A stretch of 64,000 nt of DNA, taken from the NCBI RefSeq assembly GCF_014873915.1, contig NZ_JADBEJ010000005.1, positions 1,240,001-1,304,000 on the forward strand. The letters are read 5' to 3'. A program made the translations under genes and the position numbers. The notes under the pieces are model-generated. The model searched no databases and was not told the DNA's origin. It saw only the letters and a program-made list of their open reading frames with translations. Positions 62,436 through 64,000 of this stretch are shown here, piece by piece (the stretch's first letter is position 1; the number at the start of each line of letters is the position of its first letter). This stretch comes from Amycolatopsis roodepoortensis (GTDB taxonomy: Bacteria; Actinomycetota; Actinomycetes; Mycobacteriales; Pseudonocardiaceae).

Positions 62436-63974
62436 TCACTGCCCGCAGTCCGGCCTCGTGTTCAGCGGCCGCCCGCGCGACCACACCAGATCGACCGGAT
62501 GCACCGAACCGTCCGGATCGATCGACAGGATCGGCAACGCCTTGTCGAGCTGGTTCCCCGTCGCCTGATCGAACGCGATGAAGCCGGTCGCGCCCGGCAC
62601 CGGGGAGTTGCAGTCGATGCTGCGCAACACGTTCGACACCGAGACCGGATCCGCCGACACGTTCTGCACGGCCGCTTCGACCGCCGCGGCGACCGCGTCG
62701 TGTTCGATCATCGCGGCGCCGTCCCACAGTTCCGCCTTGGGAAACCCGTGGGTACCGGTGAACTCCGCGACGAAGTTGTCGTAGTTCTTCTTGTACGTGG
62801 GATACGCCGGATCGGCGGTGAACATGTCCCACTGGTCGGGATACGCCAGTGCCGTGTAGCGGAGCCGGACACTGATGTCCTTGTTCAGCTCCAAGGGTTT
62901 CCCGGCGAGCGTGCTCGCGTCGTCCCCGGTCATCACGGTCACCGTGTCGAGCCCCTCGCAGGCACCGTCGCCCGCCAGCGCCGCCACGAGGGCGCCGAGG
63001 TCGAGCCCGCGGCCGGCGAAGTAGATCAGATCGGGTTTCGCGCCGCAGATGTCGTTGTGCCATCTGCTGAACAGCCCGCGCAAGTAGGCCTCGCGCGAAG
63101 TGTCGGCGAGCGGTTTGACGTCGTAGGTCTTCGTGAAGACGACCGGGACCTTCGATGAGTGCTGGAACGCCTCGGCCAGGGTGGTCGCGTAGGTGTCCTC
63201 CTTGCTGACCCCCTGGATCATCATCACGCGCCGGAAACCGTGCGCGGCGATGTATCCGGCCGCGGCGCGGGCTTCGTCGGTGTTGGTCGGACCCACGCGG
63301 AAGAAGTTGTCGATCCGCGCGCCCTTCGGGTCGGTGTTCATGTTGTCCGCGGTGACGGTCGCGCCGATCGTGGCGATCCCGTGCCGGGACAGTTCGGCCA
63401 CCAGCGCCCGGCTGCTTTCCGTGCTGATGCCGATGTCGGTGACCGCCACGATGCGCTGGGCGGCGGCCGCGGCGATGATCTCCTCGGCGACGACGCGCCA
63501 GTGATCGGCGTTGCTCCCGTAATTGGCCAGCAGGAGCTTGATCCCCGGCGGCCCGTTCTTCGGCCACGCGGCGGCGATCGCGCCCTGGACCTCCCGCCGC
63601 ACGAACGGGAACGGCTGGCTGTCGACCTTCGGGTCGGGCGCGAGGTTCTCCAGCACCACGATCGTCTTGAAGTTGTCCCCCGCCTGCTCGTTGCGGCTCT
63701 TGATGAGCTTCTCCAGCGGATCGAGCGGGTCGTCTTCCCGCATCGGGCCGGAGTCGAGGTTCAGCCCGACGCAGACGTGCGACGAGCCGATCGACTCCTC
63801 GTCCGCGTCCACCGCCCGCAGTCCGGCACCGCAGACCTCCCACGGTCTGGTCAGCGCCGGCACGGCGGCCAGCAATACGACCACGGCCACGATCAGCAGC
63901 ACCCGATGACGGCGTGCCCAGCCTCGGGGCCGTACCGGCGGTCCCGAGACCGCGCCGTCACGGGCCGCGGACAT
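62436..63974 (-). CDS. membrane-anchored periplasmic-binding-type (type 1 PBP) protein
   Basis: 512 residues from ATG 63974. A single hydrophobic segment (about 25-43) anchors it or acts as a signal; then a two-lobe Venus-flytrap pattern: GVSKEDTYATTLAEAF (strand after lobe 1), DLIYFAGRGLDLGAL, ALWDGAAMIEHDAV, close to branched-chain amino-acid receptor folds. Two early Cys (48, 68) and later pairs may be disulfides. No permease is downstream, so it may be a sensor rather than a transporter component. A TGA on the same strand at 63983-63985 could end an upstream gene beyond the window. Confidence 0.82.
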   Translation of the reverse strand: MSAARDGAVSGPPVRPRGWARRHRVLLIVAVVVLLAAVPALTRPWEVCGAGLRAVDADEESIGSSHVCVGLNLDSGPMREDDPLDPLEKLIKSRNEQAGDNFKTIVVLENLAPDPKVDSQPFPFVRREVQGAIAAAWPKNGPPGIKLLLANYGSNADHWRVVAEEIIAAAAAQRIVAVTDIGISTESSRALVAELSRHGIATIGATVTADNMNTDPKGARIDNFFRVGPTNTDEARAAAGYIAAHGFRRVMMIQGVSKEDTYATTLAEAFQHSSKVPVVFTKTYDVKPLADTSREAYLRGLFSRWHNDICGAKPDLIYFAGRGLDLGALVAALAGDGACEGLDTVTVMTGDDASTLAGKPLELNKDISVRLRYTALAYPDQWDMFTADPAYPTYKKNYDNFVAEFTGTHGFPKAELWDGAAMIEHDAVAAAVEAAVQNVSADPVSVSNVLRSIDCNSPVPGATGFIAFDQATGNQLDKALPILSIDPDGSVHPVDLVWSRGRPLNTRPDCGQ

Positions 63975-64000
63975 GCGTGTTCTCAGCGAATCGAGCCAGG

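Overview
The window is high-GC actinomycete chromosome: dense genes, many GTG/TTG starts, GGAGG-type ribosome binding sites, ATGA/GTGA stop-start overlaps, Zn/F420/ECF/TetR/MarR-type genes typical of the group. Gene content (bacterial nitric oxide synthase, LLM/F420-type oxidoreductase, DrrAB-type ABC exporter, split LigD polymerase/ligase, paired FadE-type dehydrogenases, DUF5313- and DUF6292-type proteins) fits a Pseudonocardiales genome such as Amycolatopsis, but the species is an inference. No rRNA, tRNA, CRISPR array, integrase or transposase was recognised.

Layout. 1-9 kb: 5' part of a nitric oxide synthase gene, a COG0523 metallochaperone GTPase, an end-joining pair (LigD-type polymerase and ATP-dependent ligase, translationally coupled), a DUF1015 protein, an MFS exporter, an LLM-family oxidoreductase and a type II thioesterase. 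9-23 kb: two large MalT-like ATPase regulators (one with and one without a LuxR HTH) around a set of small housekeeping genes (YceI, DUF6292, MarR with a double operator driving a DUF5313 membrane protein, RluA-type pseudouridine synthase, a secreted jelly-roll protein, an ASCH-winged-helix protein, a hydrolase, an AlkB-like demethylase behind a perfect SOS box, a P450). 23-37 kb: DrrB/DrrA exporter plus FMN reductase, ROK kinase coupled to an APC permease, lipoprotein/membrane pair, DnaJ-TM-NERD fusion, secreted M14 carboxypeptidase, DUF998 protein, and an ECF42-type sigma factor operon (YCII-sigma-methyltransferase).

37.8-42.8 kb: two genes resembling the transfer-region accessory genes of actinomycete integrative elements, divergent from a tightly overlapping four-gene operon (XRE regulator with an alpha-toroid-like C-terminal domain, cupin-like enzyme, dCTP-deaminase-like protein, ThiL/PurM-like protein). 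This operon is one of the two most interesting loci and I know no described function for it.

42.9-58.3 kb: a catabolic cluster for an acyl-CoA-type substrate: FabG-like and MaoC-like enzymes, an APH-type kinase followed directly by an ACAD10/11-like dehydrogenase, a paired FadE system, a phosphotriesterase-like lactonase coupled to an acyl-CoA synthetase, an enoyl-CoA hydratase, two more SDRs, two TetR regulators and an MHS-type transporter. The combination suggests lactone/4-hydroxy-acid degradation. Two operator families (TACCGAC-N2-GTCGGTA and CTAAGC-N4-GCTTAG) recur before its transcription units.

58-64 kb: WYL regulator, cytosine-deaminase-like enzyme, a membrane diguanylate cyclase, a secreted GH18 protein with a DasR-like site, and a membrane-anchored periplasmic-binding-type protein.

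Non-coding layer: the gaps between convergent genes are filled by at least five families of palindromic repeats (GCGAAAGCCACTTTCGC, GTGAAGGCCTCCTTCC, a GTGAGTGGCTAGGACGG stem, a GAATGCGGT stem, and a 21-bp CGTAACTCGCGTG-type unit), and a 13-bp palindrome, GTCCACTGTGGAC, occurs six times in 64 kb, mostly inside genes.
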